In this document: positions 4,990 through 5,506 of the stretch, piece by piece
Layout of the letters: each line of letters opens with the position of its first letter
Numbering within the stretch: position 1 is the stretch's first letter
Assembly: GCA_017553065.1 (NCBI GenBank)
Contig: JAFZND010000023.1
Span: forward strand, 1-5,506
Length of the DNA: 5,506 nt
Reading direction: 5' to 3'
DNA from: Clostridia bacterium
GTDB lineage: Bacteria > Bacillota > Clostridia > Christensenellales > UBA1242
The notes under the pieces: model-generated
What the model was told of the DNA's origin: nothing
Databases searched by the model: none
The model's input: only the letters and a program-made list of their open reading frames with translations
Program-made: the position numbers and the translations under genes

Positions 4990-5506
4990 CTTGTATTTAA
5001 TGTATTCTATTGTTAGCACAACAGCCGCCACCAAACCTAGTAGTAGTGTAACTATTGCACTAATTATCATAGCTTTATTGGAATCCATGTGGATATATTT
5101 TGTGGGTACATATCCCATTTTTTCCTTGCCTGATTCATCAAGATATTTTACTAGTGTGTAATCTTTTGACTTATCATATTCCATTACATACACGCGCTTG
5201 CCACGCTCTAATCTGACAATTTCATTTTCGCCATTGTCTGCGTCGTATAGGGGAACATAATCTGTGTGGTCATGTGTTGTAACATACGCATTCTCTACTT
5301 TTACATTTTGATTGTAACTATTTTCGTATTCTGTTACATCGCCTGCATACACATATCCATATCCTCCATCTACTGTTACTACATAATACTTTCTGCCATT
5401 TATTTGAGTAGGGTATGTTGTGTAAGTATTTATTACATTGCTACGCTGATATGTGCCAATCACTATTTGATTGTTGTATGTTATTTCATTTAAGCCACTT
5501 CCACTA
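4981..5506 (-). CDS. SH3-like domain protein with C-terminal membrane anchor, N-terminus off the window
   Basis: The reverse frame is open from the right edge to the TAA at 4981-4983, giving 174 residues (numbered from the first complete codon, at 5505). A GTG at 5463-5461 could be read as a start, but similar open sequence (GSGLNEITYNNQI) continues upstream, so the gene is probably cut by the edge. Two bacterial-SH3-like segments are seen. The first is about 5-60 (VIGTYQ, then GRKYYVVTV and GYGYVYAGDVTEY). The second is about 70-140 (VENAYVTT, LERGKRVYV, YTLVKY, MGYVPTKYIHM) and is the clearer match. Residues 145-169 form one strongly hydrophobic helix (AMIISAIVTLLLGLVAAVVL), followed by the basic tail IKYKKK. 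This predicts SH3 domains outside and the C-terminus in the cytoplasm. SH3-type domains often bind cell-wall peptides, so an envelope role is inferred. I do not recognise the specific protein. An N-terminal signal peptide or enzymatic domain could lie beyond the edge. Confidence 0.8.
   Translation of the reverse strand, partial: SGSGLNEITYNNQIVIGTYQRSNVINTYTTYPTQINGRKYYVVTVDGGYGYVYAGDVTEYENSYNQNVKVENAYVTTHDHTDYVPLYDADNGENEIVRLERGKRVYVMEYDKSKDYTLVKYLDESGKEKMGYVPTKYIHMDSNKAMIISAIVTLLLGLVAAVVLTIEYIKYKKK

Noticed and set aside
4981..5463. Complete 160-aa protein starting at GTG 5463
   Set aside because: The frame stays open to the right edge with sequence similar to the rest of the first SH3-like segment, and no AGGAG-type site precedes the GTG. 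A truncated longer gene is more likely.
5266..5493. Forward open frame of 75 codons, rich in Ile, Tyr and Cys, near the right edge
   Set aside because: It is antisense to the SH3-like gene, and its hydrophobic look comes from the complement of Tyr/Asn/Thr-rich codons. No RBS is seen, and it is not needed to explain the region.

Overview
The window comes from an AT-rich, low-GC Gram-positive genome, most likely an uncultured or gut-type member of Clostridia. The evidence is the protein families (a clostridial-type second type IIA topoisomerase pair, a PdaB-like polysaccharide deacetylase, and a tandem OB-fold SSB-like protein I associate with Clostridia), strong AGGAG-type ribosome binding sites, and TAA as the stop codon of all five genes. 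The standard code fits: no frame needs TGA read through, and Trp is TGG. The species cannot be named from this sequence.

Layout. Bases 1-898 hold the C-terminal part of a type IIA topoisomerase B subunit (ParE/GyrB), cut by the left edge. One base later, at 900-3320, comes the complete A subunit (ParC/GyrA type, 806 aa), closed by a strong intrinsic terminator at 3327-3356. An AT-rich spacer of about 150 bases carries a perfect 16-bp palindrome and a tentative promoter. It leads into a two-gene forward unit: a membrane-attached polysaccharide deacetylase (3511-4275) and a 221-aa protein with two SSB-like OB folds (4297-4962). A perfect 13-bp stem-loop at 4961-4989 then serves as a shared terminator between this unit and a convergent reverse-strand gene (4981 to beyond 5506), which encodes a protein with two SH3-like segments and a C-terminal membrane anchor.

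How the genes fit together. The first two genes form one A2B2 topoisomerase that controls DNA topology or decatenation. The A subunit keeps the catalytic Arg121-Tyr122 and the wedge Ile174 but has no recognisable GyrA box, so it looks more like topoisomerase IV than a supercoiling gyrase. The deacetylase and the SH3 protein both point to the cell envelope, while the OB-fold protein points to single-stranded DNA. Its pairing with the deacetylase may be only transcriptional.

Overall this is a mostly ordinary chromosomal region. I see no CRISPR array, insertion sequence, tRNA, rRNA or phage gene, and no convincing new system. The points most worth a second look are the degenerate GyrA box, glycine at the quinolone-pocket position 87, the altered metal motif of the deacetylase, the tandem OB protein, and the tail-anchored SH3 protein.
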